Positions 22,955 through 35,400 of a stretch of DNA of 64,000 nt are shown in pieces. Below the pieces are notes generated by a model. The model was not told the DNA's origin. It did not search any database and saw only the letters and a list, made by a program, of their open reading frames with translations. Position numbers and translations under genes: made by a program. Source of the DNA: Terfezia claveryi (taxonomy: Eukaryota; Ascomycota; Pezizomycetes; Pezizales; Pezizaceae). Position 1 is the stretch's first letter. Each line of letters begins with the position of its first letter. The stretch covers positions 248,001-312,000 of the forward strand of contig WHUX01000041.1 in the NCBI GenBank assembly GCA_015179025.1, in the 5' to 3' direction.

Positions 22955-25900
22955 ATGAACAGCAACAAAACCCATTGTCCCTGGTGCAATAGTATGTATG
23001 CTTCTTGGGCAGCATATGCTAATCACATTGAGAACAAACATCCAGACAAACATGAAACATTCACCCCTCATGTGCGTCGGCAAAATGATGTTCTGCAACA
23101 TACAGAGGCCTACATAGAAGAATCAGGCCCCGTATTGACCCACGAAGGTGAAGCTTCTCCTCGAGGCATTTCAGGTATTGATCATGCTGACGCTAGATGG
23201 TGAAGGTTCTGGTAGAAGGATTTCAGATAATGATGAGGATGAGGATGACTTTGGTCAAGATATTGATGGGGATGACCTCGGCTGAATACAACAACTCTAC
23301 AGAGATTTCCAGCCCATAAAACATGACGATATTGATGATCCGGCAAATGACTCGGACGCAGAACTAATTCAGAAATCCACCAATTCTCCCTCCGACGCCA
23401 AAGCATATAAAACTGACCAGATTCGGCAGTTGCCAGCTGGATATCAAGCAGGCCAACTACTACGAGATTTTCCATTCTCGGCGCAACGATCACTAGGATA
23501 CAATCATCTTCATCCCTTCTATAATGCCCGTAATTTCAAGCTGGCCCAGTTTTTTACTTTCAGTAAGGTGCCCCTAACTAAGATTGATGATTTTTTTCAG
23601 GAGAACATCTTGCCAGGGTCACCCGCCGACCCCCGACATCTGGTGTCTCCTTTAAATCGGGGCACACATTCACCAGACAAACCGACAAAATGGTTACCGA
23701 TCCTGGGTGGGCAACAGGATCAGTTCAATATGCTGAGCATCCCAAGGCCGATTTCTACTATCGCAACATAATAGATTGTATCAAATATCTATTGCGGCAG
23801 CGAGCCTTTGTGAAACATATGCTCTGGGAACCAGTAAAGTTGTTCAACTCGGATAATGAGAGAATATATTCCGAGCTGAATACAGGATCATGGTAGTGGG
23901 ATCAACAGGTATATACCCTAATTAAATTACCCTACTATGGCTGCTTGCTTACATCTTCCAGAAGCAAGTTCCCGTCGGGTGTACGGTGGTCCTGGTCCTT
24001 TTGGCGTCGGATCAAACCCATCTCACCAACTTCTCTGGGGACAAGAAGTTATAGCCGCTGTATATGAGTATTGGGAATATCAAATCCACCATTCACAATA
24101 AACTGACCATGAATGCGTGGATTCCTATTGCCCTACTTCCGATCCCCCCGAAACGCCTTGATAGAATTCCCAGGCACCCTGTGAGGCTCAGGAATTGGAT
24201 GCCCTCCAGGTTACGCATGGGATCCTAGTTCCATACTCAGTCCCCTGGCCGACGCAAGAATTCAGCAAGGGACTGAGATGGTATGTTGTGATGAAAAGGT
24301 ACGCAACTGCATGCCTAGGCTATCTGCCTGGTTGGCAGACCATATGGAGAATGTCATGATCCATGGCATTCTTTCCAACAGATGCCCGGTCTGCATTGCC
24401 CTCCCAACGAATTTGGGGATCTTCCGGACACACCATACGATACACGGCAACACTCCCAGTATGCCACTGCATACCACAAATCCAACCTGCACGTGCTTGA
24501 ATCCGACGGTGTTAAGAGGATCAACAATGCCCTTTGGCATCTCCCCAACCTTGAACCTCATACTCTTTTTCGCGGGATACCTTGCACACACTTCTCTGGG
24601 ATGCTTACCCACCTAATGAAGTGGATCCAGGAATTCCTGGATCACGTCGGACGTCTTACAGTGTTCGATCACATATGGTCTCGATTACCACCCTTCCCGG
24701 AGTTTACTAGGCCAAACAAGGCATACCGTTCCGTCACCCAATGGCAGGGTAAGGAAATGCGCAATCTACTATGGGTACTTCTGGCAGTGTTCACAGCTGT
24801 ACTCACTAGGAGATCAGACGTCCCTGCAATTGAAACCCGACATAGAGATCTTGCCACAAGGCAATACTCTGTGTTCGGTATTTAACGGACTTCATTCTCA
24901 TTGCACAATATAAGGTGCATACTTCGGGAACAATCTAATCAATGAGGGATTACCTGAGGACTTTCATAAGCACAAAGAGGTGTTCCTCCGATTTCGTGCA
25001 ACAAAGTCCACTAAGGCTGCAGCAAAGGTAGCATCGAAAGACCTCCCGCAGAACATCACCACCTACTGGCGTCGGATGAATTACGTCCCGCTACACCCTC
25101 TAAACGATGCAAGCTCCAGCAGGAGTTGCAACTAGAGACTGAGGAATTGGTGAACAGACCCTTACCAGTGGTGCACACTACAACTTTCCAAAGATGCATT
25201 TAATATCGCATTTCGTGGAACAAATAGCCAAATACGGATCTCTCCCGCAATATTCAACAGAGATCTGTGAGGCTTACATAAGCCTCTCAAAGATGCATAC
25301 CGTCGCAGTAACCACATCAATGCATTGCCACAAATCCTTCGGTCTTACACGCGGGCACACCATTTCGCCATGCGGGAAAGAAATCTTGAACAATGGATCT
25401 CTGATCTTCCCCACATGCCGACGAAATAAGGAGCATTATTCGTCCGACGCGCAAGGGTTTACATCTCTCTAGTAACGCTGCTCCTGAGCTGACTAGACGT
25501 AAGTTGCAAGGACCCTAACTACAACAGATATATATAATCTAGAAACATTGGAGAAACTCTACCAGCTACAGGATGTCAGAGCACTAACAATGACCTATCT
25601 TGCACGCAATCATTACGCCCAGTCCTCCAACCCCGAAACCGACGTCACATGTCTACAGGACGCCCCGTTGGAGGCATTTCATACTCTCTAAGTTGCGGTT
25701 CCAACATTCAATGGTGATGGACACATGCTACACCATGTACGATGCACCGGAGGTAAGTTATTCCGCAACCAAGATGAAAGGCATGACTAGGTGTTTGTCC
25801 GATATCGCAAGTCAGCACAGGAGAAGGTCCCTGGTGGACTTGATGGCAGGGTTCCTGCCAAACTAAATGCTTTGTTCAAACTGCGAGACATGGCAGCCAA

Positions 25901-26129
25901 AGATACGTACCGCCTTACTCATGTTTCACTAATGACAATAGTGGGATCATCGACGCCCGATGGCCCAGAGGGCATGGTGCGCGTCGGATTGCCGTCGAAG
26001 AATCATGTGATAAGAATTGCGGACATAGAAAGCATGGCTCACCTAGTCCCGATCCATGATGGGGAGCTTTATATTATTAACAACCGCATTGATCTATATA
26101 CGTGGAATGATATTGATGATGGTCACTAG
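22955..26129 (+). pseudogene. Plavaka-type transposase (CACTA-like superfamily), decayed
   Basis: An N-terminal C2H2 finger (C-X2-C-X12-H-X4-H, 22976-23042) is followed by an acidic segment, then DFPFSAQRSLGYNHLHPFYN (about 23467-23526), the conserved core GCTVVLVLLASDQTHLTNFSGD and LWPLYMSIGNI (about 23970-24075), the CPVC-containing segment (about 24385), KAYRSVTQWQGKEMRNL (about 24720) and the C-terminal PEGMVRVGLPSKNHVIRIADI...ITWN-type end at 26129. A conserved-looking intron lies at about 23908-23960. The order matches fungal Plavaka transposases, which move DNA by cut and paste. Several frameshifts and stops split it into at least seven pieces. The element probably also carried the minus-strand genes at 18.7-22.2 kb. 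Confidence 0.75.
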
Positions 26130-26131
26130 AT

Positions 26132-26345
26132 TACATATAGCTAGCAGAACAATAAATGAACATATAGCTAGCAGATCAATAAAAGAATTTGAATAGAATA
26201 TATATGGAGTATTCCGCAGTCCAAGGGTTTGAGGATGTACACATATGAACATTTAGGAAGTTACAGAGTCAGTACACTCATTAAATTGCGTGCAAATAAT
26301 TTATACTAGACAGCACTGAAATCACAAATAGCGTCAGGTTTGTCA
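26132..26345. repeat. Short tandem repeat and spacer after the transposase
   Basis: Two copies of an ACATATAGCTAGCAGA-CAATAAA unit (26132-26180), then AT-rich spacer with no gene. Confidence 0.5.
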
Positions 26346-26465
26346 TGCGAGGCAGCAGGTGCGCTGCTGGCGTCCGGATTGTGTTGCGAGGTAGCAGGAG
26401 TGCTGCTGGCATCCGGATTGTGTTGCCAGGCAGCGGGTACGCTGCTGGCGTTCTGATTGTGTTGC
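26346..26465. repeat. 39-bp minisatellite, three units
   Basis: Three consecutive units of 39 bp sharing GGATTGTGTTGC and a GCAGC...GCTGC self-complementary core. On the minus strand they encode a repeated Q-H-N-P-D-A-S-S peptide fused in frame to the truncated pol of copy B; this fusion is fortuitous. Confidence 0.7.
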
Positions 26466-26577
26466 AACGCAGCCAGGCGTCCAGACACACAGGACGCACA
26501 GGACGCACTCGCCCGAGCTCTCGCATCCGGACGATGGGCCGTGCGTCCAGACGCCACTTTTTTCTTGCTGATGTGCC

Positions 26578-28573
26578 TTCGGTTAAGCAGCTTGGTAGTT
26601 GTAAAATACTCAAGGTTGTTGTGGTCAGATAAAACCACGATGATCCCCTTGGCTGACTCCAGATATGGCCTCCATTCTTCAAATGCTCGCACGATGGCCA
26701 ACAGCTCTTTGTTATAGATCTTGTAGTTGTACTCAGCCGGAGAGTGTTTTTTCGAGAAGTAGGCCATGGGGTGGAGGACCCCGTTGATATACTGAGACAA
26801 GATCCCCGCGAAGACATAGTCGGAGGTGTCAGTTTTCATGATACATTCGCTATCTGGGTCAAAGTGGGCCAGGATTGGTACTGAGCAGAAGGCTTTCTTG
26901 AGGTTCTGGAAGGCAGATTGGGCTTCTAGATTCCAGTCGAAATGCCAGTCTTTTTTGGTCAGGGCGGTGAGGGGGGCTACAATCTTCGAATACCCTACAA
27001 TGAACCGTTGGTAGAAGTTAGCAAATCCCAGGAAGGCTTGAACGTCCTTGAGATTTGCTGGGATTTGCCATTCCTGGACAGCGGTGACCTTAGCAGGGTC
27101 CATCCTGATGCCTTCTGTGGTGATGATTAACCCCAGATACTTGACCTCCTGCACATGAAACTCACACTTCTCGGGCTTGAGATACAATCTGGCTTGCTCC
27201 AGCTTTTCCAACACCTGCCGGACATGAATTTTATGTTCTACTAGGGTATCCGAATAAATCAAGATATCGTTGAGATAAGCCATGTAGAACATATCCATGA
27301 AGTCTTGCAGGGTGTCATTAATAAAGTGTTGGAAAGAGGCCGGGGCGTTGGTTAAGCCAAAGGGCATGACATTGTACTCGAAATAGCCATAGCGAGTTCG
27401 AAAGGCTGTTTTCCACTCATCCCCCTCGACAATCTGTACCAAGTTGTATGCCCACTTCAAATCCAGTTTGGTGAACCATTTGGCCTTGGAAAACATGGCT
27501 AGTGTCTCCTGAATTAGAGGCAGGAGATATCTGTTCTTGACCGTTATCTCATTCAGCTCCCGATAATCTACACACAATCGCAGAGAACTGTCCGATTTTT
27601 TCACAAACAGCACAGGGGCAGCTGCTAGAGAAGAGCTCTGACGAATGAAGCTCTTGTTGAGGTTTTCCTCCAGGTATTTCTTCAGGGCCTGCAGCTCCAC
27701 CCGGGACATTCCGTAAAGAGGCTCATAGGGGGGAGGTCTTACCCTCTACCAGCGGAATTGTGTGGTCATATGGTCGGTGGGGCGCTAGCTTCTCTGCGGC
27801 TTTTTCCGAGAACAGATCAATGAACTCGTGATATTCATTCGGGACCATGGACTTCCATTCTTCCTTGGACCGCATCTTATTAATTTCCAGGTGAACTTTG
27901 CAGATTGATAGAGTATGGGCTTTCAGCTTGTGCCTTCTGGTAAGGTAAGTAAAGGCCCCTGCTCCAATGAAGTTGATATCGAGGGGTTTTAGTAGGGGGG
28001 CTTCTGCCATCACCTGACTAGGATCCTCTACTGGGGGTAGTAGGGCACATAATCCTTTAACGGTAGTTTGTGGGGCACCGCAGTGCTTCTCGCAATACCC
28101 ACTGTTGAAGTTCAAGGTGAAAGAGCCAAAGTTAATGGAGACATCATGCATTCGAAGCCAGGGGATCCCCAGGACAATGGGGTATTTGAGCTTAGTTACA
28201 AACATGGGGAGGAATGGTCTCTAATGGCACTAGGTAGGTATGCGAGGTCAGTAATAGCTCCGGAAGAGATAGGGCAGCTATCAATGACATCAAGAAGGCA
28301 GGAGGTCTTTAGCTTAGCTGTTGGTATCAAAATTTTATTGACAAAGGTCTGATCAATGAAGGCTATTCCTAAAGCACCACAATCTATGAGAGCTGATATT
28401 ACTACTATTTTACTATTGAATTTGACAATTATTAGTACTACAAAATGCTCACCAAACAGGCGAGATTCATCAACAGACATAGATGTAGGAACAGAAAACG
28501 CAGACAAAGATAAATGATCTAGAGCAGGTCCCTTGCTAGTGTCAGTAACTAGGCAAAGGACTCTCTTTTTCCC
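26578..28573 (-). pseudogene. Pol of copy B (protease, RT, RNase H)
   Basis: Protease (ALIDCGALGIAFID, about 28400) with the usual G changed, a frameshift near 28200, and a long open frame 27709-26577 carrying RT and RNase H. The RT box reads YLND (about 27269-27280): the first catalytic aspartate is AAC, a CG-to-CA change. RNase H keeps the ETD-to-KTD region and [13 protein letters not shown]. The frame fuses at 26577 to unrelated repeat sequence. Confidence 0.85.
28528..28573 (-). promoter_or_regulatory. Gag-pol -1 frameshift cassette (copy B)
   Basis: On the minus strand GGGAAAA (28573-28567), 5-nt spacer, then GTCCTTTGC paired with GCAAGGGAC (28561-28528). One C-to-T change relative to the other copies leaves a G-U pair, so the stem survives. 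The gag stop TAG is inside the hairpin. Confidence 0.72.
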
Positions 28574-29650
28574 GACTCTTCAACCTCTTCGATCCATGAT
28601 TCGGATATGGCATGGGCGGCCAGGGAGCGGTTCTTGTGGAAGGGACATGCTGCAATGAAGTGGTTGCCCTTTCCGCATGCAATGCACAAACCGTTAGTGC
28701 GGCGGCAGTCCCTTTCCTCTTGGGTGAGGCGGGGTCTCCCAGACGAGAGATCCATAGGGGTGGTCCCTTCTGCGACCAACGATGGGTGCGCAGGTTTGTT
28801 AGCCGAGGCTGGAACTTGGGCAAGCTTGGGGGTTAGTTGTTGTTGCTGGTACTGTTGTAGTGGTTGCTGAGGTGAGCAGGTGGCAGGGCGGAAGATAGGG
28901 CGGTGTCTCAACCTAGCCATCCGTTGTTTCACCCTGGATGCCTGGTCGATTAATTTGTCGAGACTCTTGGTCTCTGGGAGGGTGACTATAGCTTATTGAA
29001 GCTTGTCATTCAGTCCCTCCTGGAACTGCTCGAGCTTTGACTGGTCGTTCTATAATACTTTTGCTGCCAGCCTGGAGAACTCTGCCACATATGTGGACAG
29101 ATCTGAATTACATTGTTTCAGGGCTCGGAGGGCTCGGCTAGTCGTGCTCATGCTATCGGGGTCCCCAAAAGCCCTGTCCAGAATAGCTAAGAGTGCTGGG
29201 ATGCCGTCCAGCTTAATCCCACTCTCAAGGACATATAGCTGGATTTGATCTACTGCTTTACCCTCCAGCAGGGCAAAGACATAAGCCAATCGGTGTTGCT
29301 CAGATAGGAATCTGGCTGAGTCCCTATTGAGTTTGAGGTTTACTGAGTTCTTCCAGGCTCGGAGGTGAGCCCTATCCCTATTGAATTTGGGGGGGGTTAG
29401 AATACTTTCGGTTTTGGTGGTTGGGGCCGAGGGTGGGGTTGCCGACATAGCGGCCATAGTGTGGAGATCTCAGTTTTCGTTCGGCCAGAGCCAAGCTATT
29501 GCCAAGTTCGGCCTAGATGGCATCCATGGCCTCGAAAATGTCGATAACCTTTCGACAATAGGCATTCATTTCGTTCGGGCTTGAGAGTATAGGGGAGCTT
29601 CTCTATGTCTGGAACCTGATGGCAGGTGGTGGGAGAGCTGCTCCTGACAT
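28549..29650 (-). pseudogene. Gag of copy B
   Basis: Starts at ATG 29650 (context as in copies C and D). It shows the capsid segment PPKFNRDRAHLRAWKN (about 29390) and YVFALLEGKAVDQIQ, a stop near 29050, and an intact CCHC knuckle C-IA-C-GKGN-H-FIAA-C (about 28660), ending at TAG 28549-28551. A stop near 28990 also breaks the frame. Confidence 0.8.
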
Positions 29651-29686
29651 GACTGCATACCAGTTGGTCTAAAGGATCCAACATAG

Positions 29687-30249
29687 TGTAATGAGGGCTC
29701 TGGGGGACAAGGCGACCAAGGGGTATGCCGGGGCAGTGGCAAAGGGGAATCGCATACGTAGGAGTACTACATATGTGATCTGGGGAAAGGCTAGGGTAAC
29801 ACACATGTAGAAACGCTACGTGTGTGACCAGGGAAGGCTGGGACAGGGGCAAGGGCAAGAGGCAAGAGAGGCAGAGGGCAAGGGGCACGAGACATACGAA
29901 AGCAGTTGCCGTGTGTGTCGGAGGGAGGTAGCTATGCTGTAGAGCTGTTCACGAGACAAGGGGAGGCACAAGGGAGGTGCACAAGCATTGGGAGAGGCAA
30001 GGTCCTGTATTGGATATACAAGACGTTGGATAGAGATCCAACGAGAGGGGGGAGAAACGAAGATATATATATATGATTCCAGGCCAAGGCCATGGAAGGA
30101 ATAAGCTTCCCGAGATTCCTATCTCGGAAGCTAAGTTAACAAATACCCATCGACGACACCCGAACAAGCCTGTTCGAGTGTCAGAAGAGCACGATACCCG
30201 AACAAGCCTGTTCGAGTGTCAAATCAAGACGAAGAACACAGTTGTGACA
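29687..30249 (-). repeat. 5' LTR, copy B (subfamily 3)
   Basis: 563 bp, TGTCACAACT...ATTACA on the minus strand. It carries two copies of the subfamily-3 palindrome (GACACTCGAACA/TGTTCGGGTGTC type; 30157-30222), as in the 3' LTR of copy D. The PBS-like ATGTTGGATC follows at 29684-29675. Confidence 0.85.
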
Positions 30250-30711
30250 GCAAGCAATATCGAGTGGTTGCATTAGGTGAGTAGAGTGCAGTGGAAGACA
30301 ATATAGAACAATTCAATGATCTAGAGTATATTCAACTACTGGCCAAGTGATATGAGAGCTATGTCTATCTATAATTAGCATGCGCCATGGAGGAGTGCTA
30401 CCAGTAGGTGTACTAGTAGGAATGCTTGGAATTGTATATTTATCGAAATGCTTTATAATATAATCCAACCCTAGATTATTATCCATATAGCTACTAGGTG
30501 AATGGCTAAATATAGCAGGCCTAGAGTCTGTTGCATAAAACCTAATGCAATACACTTTATTTGCCTATACTATAAATGGTGGGATTACGTAACTACTAGC
30601 ACTTATAGTTTCAAGCACTGAACAGAACTCTTGATTGCCATCAGTCCTAGCTACCTTAGATCTTGCACTTGCTCGAACAATAGCTTTCTGCTGACCAACT
30701 GCTAGACCTAT
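30250..30711 (-). pseudogene. Pogo/Fot1-like transposase, C-terminal half
   Basis: DDE-type transposase of the pogo group. Minus-strand reading enters at 30711 with GLAVGQQKAIVRASARSKVAR, then VIPPFIVYAGK (about 30580), the second catalytic Asp in LLIIDRHSSH (about 30365; the usual G after D is R) and the third Asp in HSTHLMQPLD (about 30262). A TGA at 30313-30315 and small frame changes break it. It is cut at 30250 by copy B and at 30711 by copy C. It joins the N-terminal half at 36862-37418. Confidence 0.82.
30707..30711 (+). repeat. Target site duplication CCTAT (left, copy C)
   Basis: Identical to 36862-36866, immediately outside both LTRs of copy C. Confidence 0.9.
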
Positions 30712-31223
30712 TATTACAACCATCCCTTCCCAGCCTAGTCTAACCTCGTTATTATTATTCGTTGTTCTTTCTAGCATCACCTGTGACGCAGGTGATAGCG
30801 TTGTTATCTCGGGCCCCGAGATAAGGGGTCTCGGAAACCTTATTCCTTCCAATGGCCTTGGCCAGGAAGGAAGCCTGTATATATAGCTTGCTCTCTCCGC
30901 CCTCTCATTGGATCCCTATCCAATGTCTTGTATATCCAATACAGGACCTTGCTTCCCCCAGCGCTTGTGCACCTCCCTTGTGCATATCCTTGTCTCGAAC
31001 AATCAACTCTGCAGTACAGCTGCCTCTCTTGTCACATGCAGCAACTGCCTCCGCGTGTCTTATGTCCCTTGCCCTCTGCCTCTCTTGCCTCTTGCCTCTT
31101 GCCCTTGCCTTCCGTCTCAGTCTTCCCCTGGTCACACATGTAGCGCTCCTACGTGTACGATTGCCCCTTGCCACTTCCCTGGCATACCCCTTGGTCGCCT
31201 TGTCCACCAGAGCCTTCGTTACA
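30712..31223 (+). repeat. 5' LTR, copy C (subfamily 2)
   Basis: 512 bp, first bases TATTACAACC (TGTCACAACC in others), ending GTTACA. U3 palindrome ATCACCTG...CAGGTGAT at about 30776-30798, then TTATCTCGGG...CCGAGATAA, a TATATATA box near 30881 and ATCCAATGT near 30917, which can pair with the PBS. Confidence 0.88.
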
Positions 31224-31254
31224 CTACGTTGGATCGCTCTGACCAACTGGTACA

Positions 31255-32405
31255 ATGTCCGAACCAACCCCGTTACCCACCGACAGGTTCCAGGCATAGA
31301 GGGAAACCCCAATACCCTCAGACCCTGCCCAGCTGTTGGAATACCGCCGAATGGCCATCGATATCTTCACTGCTACCTATAAGATTGGCGAAAAACAAGG
31401 AGCGGAGCTCCAGTATACCGAATGAAGGCTGAAAGAAGCTGAAGATGAAATCCTTCTTCTTCGAGAAGACCTTGCAGACGACTGAATAACTATTCGCAAT
31501 CTCAACCGTACCCTTGCTGCCGCAACCGCACAGGCACCGGTGACTGCTATGCCCACCAAAACCCAAGACCTCCCCACCCCACCCAAATTTAATGGTGAAC
31601 AGGCCCGCCTCAAGGCCTGGAAAAACTCGATCAATATTAAGCTCAATGGAGATGCTACTAAATTTCCAACCACCCAGCAAAAACTCACCTACGTTTATGG
31701 CCTGTTGGAGGGGAAGGCTCTGGACCAAGTCCAGCCCTATGTTTTGGGAACAGGGATCAATCTAGGGAACATTTCCACCTTATTCATTATCTTTGATCGA
31801 GCGTTTGGGGATCTGGATCCAGAAGAAACGGCCACAAGAGCCCTTCGAGCCCTTCGACAAAAGAACACTGACCTCGCTACCTATGTGGCTGAATTCTCTA
31901 GGTTGGCTACTGAAGTCGACTGGAGTGACAAAATAAATTGGATCAATTCCAGGAAGGCCTAAGCGTGGAGCTAAGGTAGGCACTCATCAATTTCCCAGAT
32001 GTCCACACCCTCGAGGAGTTCATTGATCAGGCTAGCCGATTGGAGCAAAAGATGGCCAGGTTTAGAAATAGCCTGAAGGCCTCCCCCACCGCAGCCCCCT
32101 GCTCGACTTTCTCACCTGCTCGCACTCAGCCACAGACCCCTATTACCAACAACCCAGCCCACCCTTCCCTTATAGCCGGTAGACCAGCGCCTATGGATCT
32201 ATCAGCAGGCAGGCCTCGCCTGACCCACGAAGAGAGAGAACGCCACCAGAATAATGGGCTATGCATAGCCTGTGGGAAGGCCGACCACTTCATTGTGGCC
32301 TATCCCCTTTGAAAAAACCGCTCCCTAGTCGTCCACGCCATCTCAGACACCCCAGCCAGGATTGTGGAGGTAGATGAGTCGAAAAAAGCCCTGTCCCTTG
32401 CCTAG
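31255..32405 (+). pseudogene. Gag of copy C
   Basis: ATG at 31255 (MSEPTPLPTDRF-like). A coiled-coil-like N-terminus is broken by a stop near 31483. Capsid segment PPKFNGEQARLKAWKN about 31578; a stop near 31960; knuckle C-IA-C-GKAD-H-FIVA-Y (about 32267), where the last cysteine is tyrosine (TGT to TAT). The frame ends at TAG 32403-32405. Confidence 0.8.
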
Positions 32406-32426
32406 TCACTGACACTAGCAAGGGAC
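32381..32426 (+). promoter_or_regulatory. Gag-pol -1 frameshift cassette (copy C, altered slip site)
   Basis: The slippery site is GAAAAAA (GGGAAAA with two G-to-A changes) at 32381-32387. The 5-nt spacer and perfect stem GTCCCTTGC/GCAAGGGAC (32393-32401, 32418-32426) are kept. Confidence 0.65.
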
Positions 32427-35400
32427 CTACATCAGGTCATCTGTACTTGTCCGCTTTTTCTGTTCCTTCTTTGTCTATGTCTGTTGACGAGGCTCACCTT
32501 TTTGGTGAGCATTTTGTTGTACCTATCACAATATCTTTCAATGGTAAAACACTCGTTACTTCTGCCGTTGTAGACTGTAGAGCCTCAGGAATTGCCTTCA
32601 TCGACCAGACCTTTGTCAGTAAGTATGCTATACCCACCTGTAAGCTCAAGACCCCCTGCCTCCTTAATATTATTGACGGCCGACCTATCTCTTCTGGAGC
32701 CATTACCGACCTCGCCTGTACTCCTGCCCAGATTGGGGACTACTCTGAAAGCCTCCCTATGTTTGTTACAAAGCTCAAGTATCCAATTGTCCTCGGAATC
32801 CCATGGCTTAGAATGCATGATGTATCAGTCAGCTTTGGCTCTTATACCCTGCAGTTTAATAGCCCTTACTACAAAAGCCACTGTGGAAACCCAAAGGCCA
32901 CCATTACTGGGCTGTGTGTATTGCCGCCTCCAATAATTCACCCAACCCAGGTGGTACACCATCCTACACACGTTAATGTTCCCTCTGTCCCCCTCGCACC
33001 CCTAAAACCCCTAAACGTTAGCTTCGTCGGAGCAGAGGCTTTCGCTTACCTTACTAGGAGGCACAAGCTGAAGGCACACGCTCTCTCCATATATGAGGTA
33101 AACCTAGAGATCAACAAGATGAGATCCAAGAAGGAGTGGAAATCTATGGTTCCAGACGAATATCATGAATTTATTGACCTGTTCTTAGAAAAAGCTGTGG
33201 AAAAGCTTGCCCCCCACCGACCATACAATCACACAATCCCGCTGGTAGAAGGTAAGACCCCCCCTTATGGACCTCTCTATGGGATGTTTCAGGTGGAACT
33301 GGAAGCTCTGAAAAAGTACTTGGAGGAAAACCTCAACAAGAGCTTTATTTGCCACAGCTCCTCCTCAGTGGGTGCCCCAGTGCTATTCGTAAAGAAGTCG
33401 GATAGCTCTCTTCGGTTATATGTTGATTATCATGGCCTGAACGAGATAACGGTCAAAAACAAGTATCCCTTACCCCTGATTCAGAAGACATTAGCCAGGC
33501 TTTCCAAAGCAAAGTGGTTCACCAAATTGGATCTGAGGGGGGCTTACAACCTGGTACGGATCGCCAAGGGAGAGGAGTGGAAAACTGCCTTCCGGACACG
33601 ATATGGCCATTTCGAGTACAATGTAATGCCCTTCGACCTAACTAATGCCCCGGCCTCCTTCCAGCACTTTATTAATGACACTCTATGAGACTTCCTGGAT
33701 ATGTTCTGCATGGCTTACCTAGACAATATCCTAATCTATTCGGATACCCTGGCGGAGCACAAAATCCATATCCGACAAGTCCTGGAAAAGCTGGAACAAG
33801 CAGGGTTGTACTTAAAGCCTGAAAAATGCTAATTCCACGTCCAAAAGGTGAAGTATCTGGGCTTGATAATAACAACGGAAGGCATCAGAATGGACCCTGC
33901 CAAAGTTGCGGCAATCTAGGAATGGGAAATCCCCGCCAATCTTAAGGACGTTCAGGCCTTCCTAGGATTTGCCAACTTTTACTGCCGGTTCATTCTGGGT
34001 TACTCAAGGATCGCGGCACCCCTAACGGCCTTGACGAAAATGAAGGTAGAAGCTGGCTCACACCTGACAAAAAGGGCCTTCCACTGGAATCCAGAATCCC
34101 AATCCGCCTTCTAGAACCTCAAGGAAGCCTTCTGCTCAGCACCGATCATGGTCCATTTCAATCTGGACAGCGAATGTATCATCGAAACCGATGCCTCCGA
34201 TTATGTCTCCGCAGGAATCCTCTCTCAGTATGTTAACAGCATCCTCCACCCAGTAGCCTACTTCTCGAAAAAGTACTCCCCGGCTGAGTGCAACTACGAG
34301 ATCTATGACAAGGAGCTGATAGCCATCATAAGGGCGTTCGAGAAGTGGAGGCCACACCTGGAGTCAGCTAAAGGGATTATCGAGGTATTATCTGACCACA
34401 AAAACCTTGAGTATTTTACAACCACCAAGCTGCTCAACCGACGGCAGGCTAGGTGGTCTGAATTCCTCTCTCGGTTCAACTTTAAGATCAAGTACCGACT
34501 CGGAAAAGCTGGTGGCAAGCCTGATGCATTAACCCGGAGATCAGGAGATCTCCCTAAGGGGGGGGATGAAAGGCTAAAATACCAAAATCAGGTGGTATTG
34601 AAGCCTGAAAACCTTGATCTGGCAGCCAATGTCCTTGCTGATGCTGAGGCTGATGCGGAAGCTGAGGCTGAGGCCACCGGGGAAGCCGACCTTTGACAAC
34701 TGGTGAGACAGGCTTACGAAGGAGACCCCCTAGCCCAGGAAATCATCGCTGCAGTGGATTTTGGCCAACGCTGCCACCCCAAAATCTCTCTGGCCGAATG
34801 TGCTGTCCAGGAAGGTATGCTTTACCATCTTGAATAGCTCTATATACCAGAAAGAGATTTGCGCCTGCGATTAATCAAGGAACACCATGATACTCCAGCA
34901 GCAGGCCACCCAGGAGTAGTTAAAACGTTGGAATTGCTGGCCAGGGAATATACATGGATAGACCAGCGAAAGGATATAGAACGGTACGTACGGAACTGCC
35001 ATGTTTGCAAGCGTGCTAAGCCCGTCCGCTACGCCCCATATGGCACCCTGAAGCCCTTGGATATCCCGGATCGGCCGTGGCTGCACCTGACCATGGATTT
35101 CGTGACGGGATGGCCAGAAGATTCGGGATTCAACGCCATCCTGATGGTGGTAGACCGGTTGACAAAGATGAGGCATGTCATACCTTGTCGGGACACTTGT
35201 TCTACTCAGGAACTGGCCAACCTCTACCTTAACAACGTATTCCGGTATCATGGGATCCCCGAATCCATTGTGTCCGACTGGGGCCCTCAGTTCACCTCGG
35301 ACTTTTGGAGAGCCTTCTGCGAGCTTCGAGGGATTAGAGTGCGTTTGTCAATAGCATATCACCCCCAGATAGACGGCCAATCGGAGAGGATGAACGCCAT

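Larger units (their letters stand above)
26578..30249 (-). mobile_element. Ty3/Gypsy chromovirus copy B, 3' truncated
   Basis: Minus-strand copy with 5' LTR (29687-30249), gag, frameshift cassette and pol up to the RNase H motif KLLNRR. At about 26577 homology to the other copies stops abruptly and GC-rich repeat sequence begins, so integrase, chromodomain and 3' LTR are missing. The 5' LTR lies directly against the pogo-like transposase fragment (30250), so B inserted into that gene; the 5-bp target on this side is CTTGC (minus strand). Confidence 0.9.
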
